Source: Polaribacter sp. (GTDB lineage: Bacteria > Bacteroidota > Bacteroidia > Flavobacteriales > Flavobacteriaceae). From it: a DNA stretch of 64,000 nt. Both the position numbers and the translations under genes were made by a program. Below the pieces are notes generated by a model. That model was given only the letters and a program-made list of their open reading frames with translations. It was not told where the DNA came from and did no database searches. The DNA lies in the NCBI GenBank assembly GCA_028343155.1, contig JAOLXX010000001.1, positions 62,001-126,000 on the forward strand, written 5' to 3'. Shown here piece after piece: positions 27,065 through 36,235 of this stretch (position 1 is the first letter of the stretch; each line of letters opens with the position of its first letter).

Positions 27065-28222
27065 TTATTTGCTTATCACTCTAATTGTTTCCTTCACTTT
27101 TTGTGCTATTGTTCTTGCTTTATTTATATCAGAGTTTACAATAGTAACATGACCCATTTTACGAAAAGGACGTGTTTCTTTCTTTCCATAAATATGAGGA
27201 GTAACTCCATCAATTTTTAAAATATCTTCAATGTTTTTATAAATTACATTACCAGAAAAACCTTCTTCACCGACTAAATTTACCATAATTCCTGCAACTT
27301 TACTTTCGGTATTCCCCAAAGGAAGGTTTAAAATACTTCGTAAATGCTGTTCAAACTGATTTGTATAACTCGCTTCAATTGAATAATGTCCAGAATTATG
27401 TGGTCGTGGGGCAACTTCGTTTACGAAGATCTTATCGTCTACTGTTTGAAACATTTCTACTGCCAATAATCCAACAAAATCTAAATCACTCACTACTTTT
27501 AAAGCAATTTCTCTCGCATTTTCTGCAACTTTAGTTGTTATTCTTGCTGGACAAATAACATACTCTACCTGGTTTGCCTCGGGATGAAATTCCATCTCCA
27601 CAACAGGATATGTTTTCGTTTCTCCAGCTGAATTTCTAGCAACAATGACTGCCAATTCATTTTTAAAAGGAATTAGTTGCTCAGTAATACATTCAACATT
27701 TGGTAAACTTTCTAAGTCTTCAAGACTTCTCACAATTTTCACGCCATTTCCATCGTAACCAAAACGAGCTGCTTTCCATACAAATGGGAATTCAATAATA
27801 CTGTTTTCAAAAGAGTGTTTTAATTCCTCTAAATAGGCATAATGAGAAAACGCCGCTGTAGGAATCTGATGGTCTATATAAAAGCTTTTTTGATGTGCTT
27901 TGTTTTGAATAATTCGTAAATCTTTTGGTTTTGGAAAGATGATTAAACCCTCTTTTTCTAAGGCATCTAAAGCATCAAGATTTACGTTTTCTATTTCAAT
28001 TGTAAGAAGGTCTACTGTTTTTCCGAAGCTATAAACAGCGTTAAAATCTAATAAATCTCCTACTACAAAACGATTGCATATTTCTGCAGATGGAGCTTTT
28101 TTATTACTTTCTAAAATAGCGGTATGAATGTCGAATTTTTGAGTTTCGGCTAAAAGCATTCTACCTAATTGTCCTCCACCAAGGATGCCTAGCTTAAAAT
28201 CTGAAGAATAGTAGTTTTTCAC
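27065..28222 (-). CDS. purK: N5-carboxyaminoimidazole ribonucleotide synthase
   Basis: ATP-grasp enzyme converting AIR, bicarbonate and ATP to N5-CAIR, the substrate for PurE. The N-terminal motif is LGILGGGQLGRML. ATP-grasp core features are FVWKAARFGYDGNGV and the metal-binding region VNEVAPRPHNSGHYSIE. It is 385 residues and precedes purE with a 2-base gap, so translation is probably coupled. Confidence 0.97.
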   Translation of the reverse strand: MKNYYSSDFKLGILGGGQLGRMLLAETQKFDIHTAILESNKKAPSAEICNRFVVGDLLDFNAVYSFGKTVDLLTIEIENVNLDALDALEKEGLIIFPKPKDLRIIQNKAHQKSFYIDHQIPTAAFSHYAYLEELKHSFENSIIEFPFVWKAARFGYDGNGVKIVRSLEDLESLPNVECITEQLIPFKNELAVIVARNSAGETKTYPVVEMEFHPEANQVEYVICPARITTKVAENAREIALKVVSDLDFVGLLAVEMFQTVDDKIFVNEVAPRPHNSGHYSIEASYTNQFEQHLRSILNLPLGNTESKVAGIMVNLVGEEGFSGNVIYKNIEDILKIDGVTPHIYGKKETRPFRKMGHVTIVNSDINKARTIAQKVKETIRVISK

Positions 28223-28275
28223 TGAATATAAAATTGTGTTTACGCAAAAGTAAGTAACTTAAATTTTGTATGCTA

Positions 28276-28701
28276 TTAAAAATTTGTGATTCGAAGTGCT
28301 GTTCCATTTTTGAGAACCCTGTATTCTATTGCAGGACATACAAAACCTTCCGTTTGCGGAACACCACCAATGCCTTTTCCAATACCATATTCACTGTTAT
28401 CACAAGCACATTTTAAAACAATACCTCTTTCAAAAGTCATAGGATCTTCACAGTCTCCTACGGGACAAATTTTATCATAGGCAATAAATTCACTCCCATT
28501 TACATTCCCTAAAAGGATTCCTTTAGAACCTCCTGTAAGCTCAACAAAACCACCTGGTACTAAAACATTTATTAATGCTGGATTATTTAAATCTGTGAGA
28601 TAATTTAAAGGTAATGCTTGTCTACAATTGTTTAAATCTTCATTCTTAGAACAATTTAAAAAGGCAAAGAAGGAAAAGAAAAAAAGTACTTTTTTAATCA
28701 T
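28276..28701 (-). CDS. Rieske-like lipoprotein lacking the histidine ligands
   Basis: A 141-residue predicted lipoprotein (lipobox FLNC, Cys17). The body resembles the small Rieske ferredoxin fold (FVELTGGSKGILLG, FIAYDKICPVGDC, GIVLKCACDNSEYGIGKG). However, the usual CxH...CxxH cluster ligands are not present: the motifs read CPVGDC and CACDNS, with no His. It either binds a different metal centre or none. Function unknown. It sits between purK and divergent greA. Confidence 0.65.
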   Translation of the reverse strand: MIKKVLFFFSFFAFLNCSKNEDLNNCRQALPLNYLTDLNNPALINVLVPGGFVELTGGSKGILLGNVNGSEFIAYDKICPVGDCEDPMTFERGIVLKCACDNSEYGIGKGIGGVPQTEGFVCPAIEYRVLKNGTALRITNF

Positions 28702-28875
28702 GATTATCTTTCGTTACTAAAAGAACGACTGCAATTTACAAATATTTTGTACATTTGTAAGACAATCTCATTCCTTTATAGGTAATGGGATTTTTGGATT
28801 TAACCCAAAGACGTGTTTTTAGGGTAAATTAGTCAAATTTGCCAGATGAAATAGACAATTTTAAATAAAAATAAA

Positions 28876-29349
28876 ATGAGCGACATATCTTATTATTCAG
28901 TAGAAGGATTAAAAAAATTGAAGGATGAATTAGTTCAATTAGAACAAATTGAGCGCCCTAGAGTAACTCAAGAAATTGCGGATGCACGTGATAAAGGGGA
29001 TTTAAGTGAGAATGCCGAATACCATGCTGCCAAAGAAGAACAATCCCATTTGGAGTTTAAAATTGCCAAGTTGAAAAATGTAATTTCTAGTGCTAGAATT
29101 ATAGATGAATCTCAATTAGATACTTCTAAAATATTAATTCACTCTATCGTGAAAATCAAGAACACATCTAATGGAATGGAATTTTCTTACACTTTAGTAG
29201 CAGATTCTGAAACAGATGTTAGAAATGGAAAATTGTCTGTAAACTCCCCAATTGGTAAAGGTTTATTAGGGAAAGAGGTTGGAGATATTGCAGAAATTCA
29301 AGTTCCAAACGGAATTATGAAGTTCGAAGTTGTGGCTATTTCTCGATAA
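28876..29349 (+). CDS. greA: Transcription elongation factor GreA
   Basis: Rescues backtracked RNA polymerase by stimulating transcript cleavage. The N-terminal coiled coil carries the tip motif DARDKGDLSENAEYHAAKEEQ, and the C-terminal FKBP-like domain ends in FEVVAIS. The 157-residue length is standard. It is divergent from the Rieske-like gene, with a 174-base intergenic region containing a TACATTTG box at 28750. Confidence 0.96.
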   Translation: MSDISYYSVEGLKKLKDELVQLEQIERPRVTQEIADARDKGDLSENAEYHAAKEEQSHLEFKIAKLKNVISSARIIDESQLDTSKILIHSIVKIKNTSNGMEFSYTLVADSETDVRNGKLSVNSPIGKGLLGKEVGDIAEIQVPNGIMKFEVVAISR

Positions 29350-29422
29350 CAAATCTGTCTTTCATACATCAGGAGGATTCTAGAGCTCCTATTTTTATTT
29401 ACTAAGAACAAACAACTTTTTT

Positions 29423-29812
29423 ATGAGCGTATTTACAAAAATAATTGAAGGAGAAATCTCCTGTTACAAAGTTGCAGAAGATGAAAATTTTATTGCCTTT
29501 TTAGACATCAATCCAAATGCTCCTGGACATACGTTGGTTGTTCCAAAAAAAGAAGAAAATAAGCTTTTCGATTTATCACAAGACGCATATACAAACCTTA
29601 TGAATTTTTCTTATCGTGTTGCAAAAGCTTTAGAAAGAACAGTTCCTTGTAATAGAGTTGGTATGAGTGTTATTGGTTTAGAAGTGCCACATATACATGT
29701 ACATTTAATTCCTTTAAATGCAATGGCGGATATTCAATTTAAGCAAAAAGTAAAGTTGTCTAAGGATGCCTTTGTTACTTTAGCTGAAAGTATTGCTGTT
29801 AATTTTGAATAA
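29423..29812 (+). CDS. HIT family nucleotide-binding protein
   Basis: Histidine-triad hydrolase-like protein of 129 residues, with the active-site motif HIHVHLIP near residue 95 and the conserved IIEGEISCYKV start. Family members hydrolyse nucleotide phosphoramidates or dinucleotides; the substrate here is not known. It follows greA by 73 bases on the same strand. Confidence 0.92.
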   Translation: MSVFTKIIEGEISCYKVAEDENFIAFLDINPNAPGHTLVVPKKEENKLFDLSQDAYTNLMNFSYRVAKALERTVPCNRVGMSVIGLEVPHIHVHLIPLNAMADIQFKQKVKLSKDAFVTLAESIAVNFE

Positions 29813-29845
29813 TCATTTTATTTCCTTTATCATCAGAAAAAACCA

Positions 29846-31009
29846 TTAAGAAGAAAGCAAAGCCTTTTCTAGCAAAATTTCAAAAGTAGTTCCTTTTCCA
29901 ATTTCCGATTTTTGCACAAATATTTTCCCTTTGTGGTAGTCAGAAACAATACGTTTTGAGAGTGATAAACCCAATCCCCAACCTCGTTTTTTGGTTGTAA
30001 ATCCAGGTTTAAATATTTGTTTAAAAAGCTTTTTTGACATTCCTTTTCCGTTATCAGTAATGGTAATTTTTACTTTTTTAGGGGTGTTTTCTACCGTTAG
30101 TGTTAGTACTCCTTTTCCCATCATAGCATCAATAGCATTTTTGATGAGGTTCTCTATAACCCAACCAAATAATTCTTTATTTAAAAGGGAATAAATTTCA
30201 AGATCTGTAGCGGTAAAAGAGAAGGAAATTTGTTTGGAACTTCGAGATTTTAAGTAGTCAAAAGCCACTTTAGTAATCGTAACAATGTTTTCTTTTTTCA
30301 ATTTTGGAGCAGAACCAATTTTAGAAAAACGATTCGCAATAGTGTTTAATCGATTTACATCTTTTTCTATTTCTTCAACATATTTTTTATTTACTTTTTC
30401 TATTTTTAAAATTGCAATCCACCCTAATAAAGAAGACAAAGGTGTACCAATTTGATGCGCAGTTTCCTTTGCCATTCCTGTCCAAAGCTTATTGGTTTCC
30501 GCAACTTTATTTGAGTTGTAAAACATATAAATTACACTTAAGAAAAGCAATAGAATTAGTATTAAAGCAATAGGATAGTAGGTTAGTTTGTTTAATAAAT
30601 CGGAATTTCGGTAATAGATAAATTGCCTATTTTTTCCTTTATAACTCAATTCTATAGGCTTATTTTCAGCCTTCATTTTTGCCAATTGCTTTTCTAAATA
30701 TTTTTTATTTAATGATTTTATAGAATCAAGATTTTGAAAATAAACTATTTCTCCATTTTCATTCACCAAAATTATAGGGATATTTCGGTTATTTTCAATG
30801 ACTTTTAAAGGCAGATCAACATTTGCATTTAAATCTAAATTTGAGCCAAGCTCTTTTTGTGCGGTTGCTAAAATTTCCATCTTAACACGTTCTTCTTGTT
30901 TGAATTTTTGAAAGAAAATGTAAGTGTTCCATAATATTAATGAAACAATGACTAAAGAAGCTAAGGCAGCAAAGCGTTTAATTATAATGTTATTTATTAA
31001 ATAATTCAT
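29846..31009 (-). CDS. Orphan membrane sensor histidine kinase
   Basis: Inner-membrane HK with two transmembrane helices bracketing a small periplasmic domain (about residues 40-130), then a HisKA-like domain with TAHQIGTPLSSLLGW (phospho-His) and a HATPase domain with NLIKNAIDAM (N box), DNGKGM (G1) and GWGLGLSLSKRI (G2). No response regulator is adjacent. The ORF track uses a GTG start at 31033; ATG 31009 (MNYLINNII) gives a normal N-terminus and is preferred, though the GTG start cannot be excluded. Confidence 0.88.
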   Translation of the reverse strand: MNYLINNIIIKRFAALASLVIVSLILWNTYIFFQKFKQEERVKMEILATAQKELGSNLDLNANVDLPLKVIENNRNIPIILVNENGEIVYFQNLDSIKSLNKKYLEKQLAKMKAENKPIELSYKGKNRQFIYYRNSDLLNKLTYYPIALILILLLFLSVIYMFYNSNKVAETNKLWTGMAKETAHQIGTPLSSLLGWIAILKIEKVNKKYVEEIEKDVNRLNTIANRFSKIGSAPKLKKENIVTITKVAFDYLKSRSSKQISFSFTATDLEIYSLLNKELFGWVIENLIKNAIDAMMGKGVLTLTVENTPKKVKITITDNGKGMSKKLFKQIFKPGFTTKKRGWGLGLSLSKRIVSDYHKGKIFVQKSEIGKGTTFEILLEKALLSS

Positions 31010-31169
31010 TAAAACAAATATAAAGGTTTTCACATTAAGGGTTCACACTGATTTAATTTCTTTGAGAATTATAAATCGTACGGTTTTGTCTAGAATAATT
31101 TTAAGAATCTATATCCACCTTTTGCTAAGATAACTGTTAATAACTTTGGGAAAGAAGACCCGCAATTTA

Positions 31170-31202
31170 TTGGGTTAAAACCTGCAAAAAAACATACATT
31201 TG
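31170..31202 (+). promoter_or_regulatory. Promoter TTG-N22-TACATTTG for the DUF3127 gene
   Basis: A -33-like TTG at 31170 and a TAnnTTTG box at 31195-31202 lie about 65 bases ahead of the DUF3127 start codon. A further TAACTTTG is at 31141. Confidence 0.5.
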
Positions 31203-31267
31203 TTTAAGAGTATTTAAAAAAATGATCTATAAAGTGCTGTTAAAGTACTTTTATTAAAATAGAAATT

Positions 31268-31639
31268 ATGGAAGTTATTGGTAAAGTAAAATTAATTGGA
31301 GACGTTCAGACTTTTGGAGCTAACGGTTTTCAAAAAAGAGAATTGGTCGTTACAACAGATGATCAATATCCGCAAATGATCATGATTGAATTTGTACAAG
31401 ACAAATGTGATTTATTAAATAATTATGCTGTTGGACAAGATGTAAAAGTGGCCATCAATTTAAGAGGAAGAGAGTGGATTAACCCACAGGGAGAAGCTAA
31501 ATATTTTAACTCTATCCAAGGATGGAGAATAGAAAAATTATCTCAAGCTACTGGAACAGCTGACACTTTACCTCCAGTAGATCAATTTCAGCCAGCACCA
31601 AATGTTTCTGATACAGAGCCAGATGATTTACCATTCTAG
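31268..31639 (+). CDS. DUF3127 protein with SSB-like C-terminal tip
   Basis: A small Bacteroidota-specific protein of 123 residues. A beta-rich N-terminal domain (IGKVKLIGDVQTFGANGF... VAINLRGREW) is followed by a flexible Pro/Ala tail ending in DTEPDDLPF. This ending closely matches the DDDIPF tip by which single-stranded DNA-binding proteins recruit partners. The overall organisation (OB-like domain, linker, acidic tip) therefore suggests a DNA-binding role, which is inference. It has its own promoter and terminator. Confidence 0.82.
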   Translation: MEVIGKVKLIGDVQTFGANGFQKRELVVTTDDQYPQMIMIEFVQDKCDLLNNYAVGQDVKVAINLRGREWINPQGEAKYFNSIQGWRIEKLSQATGTADTLPPVDQFQPAPNVSDTEPDDLPF

Positions 31640-31685
31640 AAAATAAAGATACCTAGATTACTAAAAAGTAAGATTTTTAGATGAC

Positions 31686-31728
31686 ACAAAAAAAAAAGGG
31701 AATTTTCAATTGAATTCTCTTTTTTTTA
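31686..31728. terminator. Bidirectional terminator after DUF3127
   Basis: An A-run / GGGAATT...AATTCTC / T-run hairpin between convergent genes. Confidence 0.75.
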
Positions 31729-31971
31729 TTTCTTTTCTCCTTTTTTAGGCATGGGTCCCCGGAGGTGAATAACCAATCCGTTTAAGAAATTTCTTAAAAT
31801 CTGATCTCCACATTCTACATATTTATCATGTGCTTCGTTTCTAAATAAAGCGCCTAGCTCTCCTTTACTTACTTTAAAATCTACCAAAGCACAAATTGCT
31901 ATAATATCTGTATCGCGTAATTTATGAGCTACACGTAGTTTTTTTAAAATGTCGTTGTTTGTTAGTCCCAT
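31726..31971 (-). CDS. DUF1456 family protein (partial-length, YehS-like)
   Basis: An 81-residue protein with one DUF1456 repeat (NNDILKKLRVAHKLRDTDI, KGELGALFRNEAHDKYVECGDQILRNFLNGL). Gammaproteobacterial YehS carries two such repeats, so this is a single-repeat form. The molecular function is unknown. It lies 20 bases downstream of the VTT-domain membrane protein on the same strand, probably in one transcript. Confidence 0.82.
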   Translation of the reverse strand: MGLTNNDILKKLRVAHKLRDTDIIAICALVDFKVSKGELGALFRNEAHDKYVECGDQILRNFLNGLVIHLRGPMPKKGEKK

Positions 31972-31991
31972 AAAGCAAATGTAATTGTTTT

Positions 31992-32621
31992 TTAGTCTAC
32001 AACTTTAAAAATTGCCCAAGCATAAATAGCAAATCTTGCAAAACGAAACAATCCGAAAAAAATAACATTTCTAAAGGAGTATTTAATCATTCCTGCAGCC
32101 AAACAAGCAATAGAAAAGGGTAGAGGTAGCAAAGCGCCAACTAAAATTAAAAAACCACCCCATTTGCGAGTGTTTTTTAAATTATCGATCATTTTTACTT
32201 CTAAATATTCTTTGAGAACTTTAATTCTTAATGCTGTCTTTCCCAGAAAATAGGAGACCAAACCTCCGATATAGGATAAAGTTGCTAAGAATACTAGATT
32301 TAAAATTGGTTCAGGAGTTTTTTTAGTCCAAGCAATAAATATTTCTGGAGGAATTATTCCTAACAATGTTTCGGAGACAAAAAAAGTAGTTAACACACCA
32401 ATTCTAGAAAACGTTGCTGTAATTGTTTCTAGACCTTCATTGATGTTAAATACATATTTATTGAAAAGAAACAATAAAATAACTACGGCAACAATTGGTA
32501 AAAATGCTTTTTTTACACTTTCCCATACAAATAGGTAAAAACCGGTTCTACCATAATAATTGTAGAGCCTTTTTCCTATAAATGCTGTTTTTTTATTTCT
32601 TTTTTTACGTTTTTTTTCCAA
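31992..32621 (-). CDS. VTT-domain (DedA/YqaA-like) membrane protein
   Basis: A 209-residue membrane protein. After a basic cytoplasmic N-terminus (KKRKKRNKK) there are about five hydrophobic segments. The central part (VSETLLGIIPPEIFIAW, YIGGLVSYFLGK, GALLPLPFSIACLAAGM) fits the VTT/SNARE-associated domain seen in DedA and YqaA, families linked to lipid scrambling. No more specific function can be assigned. It probably forms a unit with the following DUF1456 gene. Confidence 0.78.
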   Translation of the reverse strand: MEKKRKKRNKKTAFIGKRLYNYYGRTGFYLFVWESVKKAFLPIVAVVILLFLFNKYVFNINEGLETITATFSRIGVLTTFFVSETLLGIIPPEIFIAWTKKTPEPILNLVFLATLSYIGGLVSYFLGKTALRIKVLKEYLEVKMIDNLKNTRKWGGFLILVGALLPLPFSIACLAAGMIKYSFRNVIFFGLFRFARFAIYAWAIFKVVD

Positions 32622-32737
32622 AAAAATAGTAATTTAATAAGGTTACAAAATTAAGCACAAATTTTAAATAAATAAGTATGTAATTTTAGATTAATACTTT
32701 TTTAGGAATTTCTTAATTTAGCCCTAAAGAAAATGAA

Positions 32738-33364
32738 ATGATTTGGCTTACAGAAAATTTAGAATTTCCACCCTATGAACTCACAACAGATGATGGAGTT
32801 ATTGCTTTGGGTGGAGATTTATCTGAAGAACGATTGATAAGTGCATACAAAAATGGAATTTTCCCATGGTTTTCTGAAGGAGATCCTATTGTGTGGTATT
32901 GCCCTCAAGAAAGAATGGTATTGTTTCCTGATGAAATTAAAGTTTCAAAATCGATGCAAAAAATTATCTATAAAAACGAATTTACGATTACAGAAAACAA
33001 GGCTTTTAAAGAGGTAATTTATCGTTGTAAAAATATCGAAAGGAGTGATGGTTTTGGTACTTGGATTACCGATGATATGGAGCAGGCATATCTAAATTTA
33101 CATGAAAAAGGGGTTGCAAAATCGATCGAAGTTTGGCTGAATGATCAACTAGTTGGCGGATTGTATGGATTAGAAATAAACACTATTTTCTGTGGAGAAA
33201 GTATGTTTAGTAAAGTTTCAAATGCGTCTAAATTGGCTTTTATTCATTTATCCAAAAATAAAGAATACACTTTAATAGATTGTCAAATTTACAATGATCA
33301 TCTGGCAAGTTTAGGAGCTAAAGAAATTGAAAGAGCGGATTTTTTACAAATTTTGAAGGCCTAA
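32738..33364 (+). CDS. aat: Leucyl/phenylalanyl-tRNA-protein transferase
   Basis: Transfers Leu or Phe from aminoacyl-tRNA to N-terminal Lys/Arg of proteins, marking them for ClpS/ClpAP degradation (N-end rule). Conserved segments are FPWFSEGDPIVWYCPQERMVL, GFGTWITDDMEQAYLNLHEKGVAKSIE and the GESMFSKVSNASKLA core. At 208 residues it is a little shorter than the E. coli enzyme, which is common in Bacteroidota. Confidence 0.95.
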   Translation: MIWLTENLEFPPYELTTDDGVIALGGDLSEERLISAYKNGIFPWFSEGDPIVWYCPQERMVLFPDEIKVSKSMQKIIYKNEFTITENKAFKEVIYRCKNIERSDGFGTWITDDMEQAYLNLHEKGVAKSIEVWLNDQLVGGLYGLEINTIFCGESMFSKVSNASKLAFIHLSKNKEYTLIDCQIYNDHLASLGAKEIERADFLQILKA

Positions 33365-33466
33365 TTTTTATTACCCCATTAGAAATGGAATAATAAACCC
33401 CAAGTTTCAGTATCCCCTAAAACGACAAGCTGGTAGGTATTTCTATTGGAATTGGTTTTCGTTTTT

Positions 33467-35146
33467 TTAAAAATCAGCAGCAACCGTAAAACGCATTATT
33501 TCTTTTGTTGTTGGATGTGAGAACTCAATAAATTCGGCATGTAGATGCAGCCTATTTTCTTTTTTACCATACAAATCATCACCAACAATAGGGGTGTTTA
33601 AGCCGTCTTTGTGTGCAGCATGAACTCGTAATTGATGTGTTCTCCCTGTAATTGGGTAAAAATGAACTTTCGTTTTCCCTTTTCTTTTTTTAATTATTTC
33701 CCAATCTGTTATAGCTTTTTTGCCATATTCAAAATCGACTAATTGCCTTGGTCTGTCATCTAAATCTACGCGTAATGGGAGCTGTATTTTTCCGCTATTT
33801 TCAGAGATTTCTCCATCTAACAAAGCAACATAACGTTTTTTAATCGTTCTTTTTATAAACTGACTTTGTAAAATTTTATGGGTTTCTTTCGTTTTGGTCA
33901 ATATTAAAATTCCTGACGTAGACATATCTAATCGATGTACGATTAAGGGACCAGAAGCATTTGGATATTGCGCTTTAATTCTTGTGTAAACGGAGTCTGT
34001 AATGTCTTTTCCTGGAACAGATAAAAACTCAGCAGGTTTGTTTACCACAAGTAAAACAGCATCTTCATAAACAATTTCTAAAGGTTGCTTTTCTGCTAAA
34101 TTTTCTAGCAATAAGTTCGCGTCCATTTTAACACCTTTTAGCATGTGGTTTAAAATGGGTTTGCATCTACCTTGACATGCAGGGTAGAAATTCTTATGCT
34201 TTCTAATGGCTGAATTTGGCGAAATTCCCCACCAAAATTCTGCCATACAAATGGGTGTTAAATCATTTAAAAAAGCATATTGCAATAATTTTGGAGCAGT
34301 ACATTCACCAGAACCAGCAGGTGGTTTTAGGGCAGGATTATCAAAAATGTCTAATAAATTTTTTTGCTCTTTTTCTTTATTTAAGAAAGCATATTTACTA
34401 AAAAGTGTTTGCTGTAAATCATTAGATTTCTCTTTTCTTTGTTTTTTTAAGGATGCAATTTTATTTTCAAAATCCGAAAAGCCTTCCTTTATTTTTGCAA
34501 TTTTAGCTTCATAATATTCTTGAAGCTCTTTATAGAAAAATTGATCATTGAAACTTTCTTGTACTAATTTTGTTATTAGCCCATTATAATCGAGCTCATT
34601 TAAAGTTGACTGCCCTTTTTTCTTTCTTGCTTTTCTTTCTTTCTTATGAAGCTTCAATTTTTCTCTCTCAAGCGCCAGATCGGTGTCAATTTTTTTCAAT
34701 GTTTCTTGAAAGGATTTTTTTCGGGATATATAATCTTCAACCTTCTTCAAAATTGACAATTGTTTGTTTATTTCGTCGATTTCGGCTTCTCCTTTTAGAT
34801 AAAAACTGCCCTCAGTTCTCATATTAAAAACGGGTGGCACAAATTTATTTGGCAAACTTTTATCCGCTAACTTGCCAGAGAATGCAGCTAAATAGCCAAT
34901 TTTATTTTGCCTGTTTTTTACAACCAAAACCCCAAACATTTTACCAATTGGTAACGAAGTTTCTTTTTTAGAAAGTCCAAAATTATGTGTAAAATCAGTT
35001 TGATTTTCTAAATATTCTTGGAGTTCATTTGTGGCAATTTTCGCTAAAGGATGTGGTTCGTAATAAAAAGGGAATGTAAATTTTTCAGGAAGGACTATTT
35101 TGGAAACAGCAGCTTTAAAATTTTGGAAATAATTCAAAGGTATCAA
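33467..35146 (-). CDS. RluA-family pseudouridine synthase with long N-terminal extension
   Basis: The C-terminal third (about residues 350-559) is an RluA-type pseudouridine synthase with the catalytic HRLDMSTSGILILTK motif and a family ending with TGRTHQLRVHAA. About 340 extra N-terminal residues include a highly charged coiled coil (roughly 130-245) and a Cys-bearing segment (CTAPKLLQYAF, YPACQGRCKPIL). This extended form is common in Bacteroidota; the extension presumably selects the RNA target, which is unknown. It starts 11 bases after the Sua5 gene, so the two are cotranscribed. Confidence 0.9.
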   Translation of the reverse strand: MIPLNYFQNFKAAVSKIVLPEKFTFPFYYEPHPLAKIATNELQEYLENQTDFTHNFGLSKKETSLPIGKMFGVLVVKNRQNKIGYLAAFSGKLADKSLPNKFVPPVFNMRTEGSFYLKGEAEIDEINKQLSILKKVEDYISRKKSFQETLKKIDTDLALEREKLKLHKKERKARKKKGQSTLNELDYNGLITKLVQESFNDQFFYKELQEYYEAKIAKIKEGFSDFENKIASLKKQRKEKSNDLQQTLFSKYAFLNKEKEQKNLLDIFDNPALKPPAGSGECTAPKLLQYAFLNDLTPICMAEFWWGISPNSAIRKHKNFYPACQGRCKPILNHMLKGVKMDANLLLENLAEKQPLEIVYEDAVLLVVNKPAEFLSVPGKDITDSVYTRIKAQYPNASGPLIVHRLDMSTSGILILTKTKETHKILQSQFIKRTIKKRYVALLDGEISENSGKIQLPLRVDLDDRPRQLVDFEYGKKAITDWEIIKKRKGKTKVHFYPITGRTHQLRVHAAHKDGLNTPIVGDDLYGKKENRLHLHAEFIEFSHPTTKEIMRFTVAADF

Positions 35147-35157
35147 AAATTATAAAG

Positions 35158-36120
35158 TTAAAGACTGAAAGTTGCGCGTTGCAATCGATCATTAATAGAT
35201 TTTCCTAAACCACTATCTGGAAACCTTTCCGTAATAATTACATCTAACTTTTGATCATCCAATTCGTGTAAAGAATCATATAGTTTTGACGCGGCTTCTT
35301 GCAACGATCCTTTTTTAGATAAAACAATCTCAGTGAAAGAGGTATTGTTTAAAGAATCTTTAAAAACTAAAATTCCAATTTTTTTACCAGCATGTTTTTT
35401 AATTTCCTCTGCAACGGCATCTACCAATAAAGTTTGAGTTGAAGGCGCATAATGCCTTGCTAACATCCCAGGAGCATCTGGGCTTTGCTCTTTTTTGTTT
35501 TTTACAGACACTTTACCAACAACGGCTTCAATAGCTTCTATGGACAAAGCACCTAATCGGTATAGTACGGGTTCGTTATTTTCAAAACCAACAATGGTCG
35601 ATTCAATTCCGTTTTTACAAGAACCCCCATCTAAAACTTGTTTGATATCGTTTTTAAAATAACGTTCCACATGGGATGGTTTTGTCGGACTGATGCTACC
35701 AAAAGGATTCGCACTTGGTGCTGCCAAGGGGAAAGGCAATTGTCTTAATAATTCTAAAGTCACAGGATGATTTGGAACACGAACAGCAACAGTGTCTTTT
35801 CCTGCAGTAATTATATCGGGAATCTTGTTGTTCTTTTTTAAGACCATGGTTAACGGTCCTGGCCAAAAAGTAGCCGCTAATAATGTTGCTTTGTCAGGAA
35901 CATGGGCTACAATATTTTCTAGGGCTTCAACGCCAGAAAGATGTACAATTAAAGGATTAAAAAAGGGTCTTTTCTTGGTTGAAAAAATATGTTTAATCGC
36001 TTTTTCACTAAAAACATTACCTGCTAAACCATAGACAGTTTCGGTAGGTATTGCAACCAATTCGTCGTCTGTTAATAATCGTATTGCTTTTTGTATGTCT
36101 TTAGAAATGATGCTCATCAT
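35158..36120 (-). CDS. L-threonylcarbamoyladenylate synthase (Sua5 type)
   Basis: Makes threonylcarbamoyl-AMP for the t6A37 tRNA modification. The YrdC domain covers about residues 1-205 (PTETVYGLAGNVF, KKRPFFNPLIVHL, SANPFGSISPTKPSHV). A C-terminal Sua5 domain follows a linker containing SPDAPGMLARHYAP. At 320 residues it is the long Sua5 form rather than TsaC. Two successive ATG codons start the ORF; either could be used. It is followed by the RluA-type gene, so two tRNA/rRNA-modification genes form one unit. Confidence 0.93.
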   Translation of the reverse strand: MMSIISKDIQKAIRLLTDDELVAIPTETVYGLAGNVFSEKAIKHIFSTKKRPFFNPLIVHLSGVEALENIVAHVPDKATLLAATFWPGPLTMVLKKNNKIPDIITAGKDTVAVRVPNHPVTLELLRQLPFPLAAPSANPFGSISPTKPSHVERYFKNDIKQVLDGGSCKNGIESTIVGFENNEPVLYRLGALSIEAIEAVVGKVSVKNKKEQSPDAPGMLARHYAPSTQTLLVDAVAEEIKKHAGKKIGILVFKDSLNNTSFTEIVLSKKGSLQEAASKLYDSLHELDDQKLDVIITERFPDSGLGKSINDRLQRATFSL

Positions 36121-36183
36121 GAATTTACAAAATTACATATAAAATAGCCGTTTTTAATTTATTAGCCCCTCATTTTTTTTAAC

Positions 36184-36213
36184 AAAAAACCCAAGTATTA
36201 ACTTGGGTTTTAA
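36184..36213 (-). terminator. Terminator after the TonB-dependent receptor gene
   Basis: Stem AAACCCAAGT / ACTTGGGTTT with a 4-base loop; on the minus strand it is followed by TTTTTT. Confidence 0.85.
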
Positions 36214-36235
36214 AATCTGAATACAAAAAGGCTTT

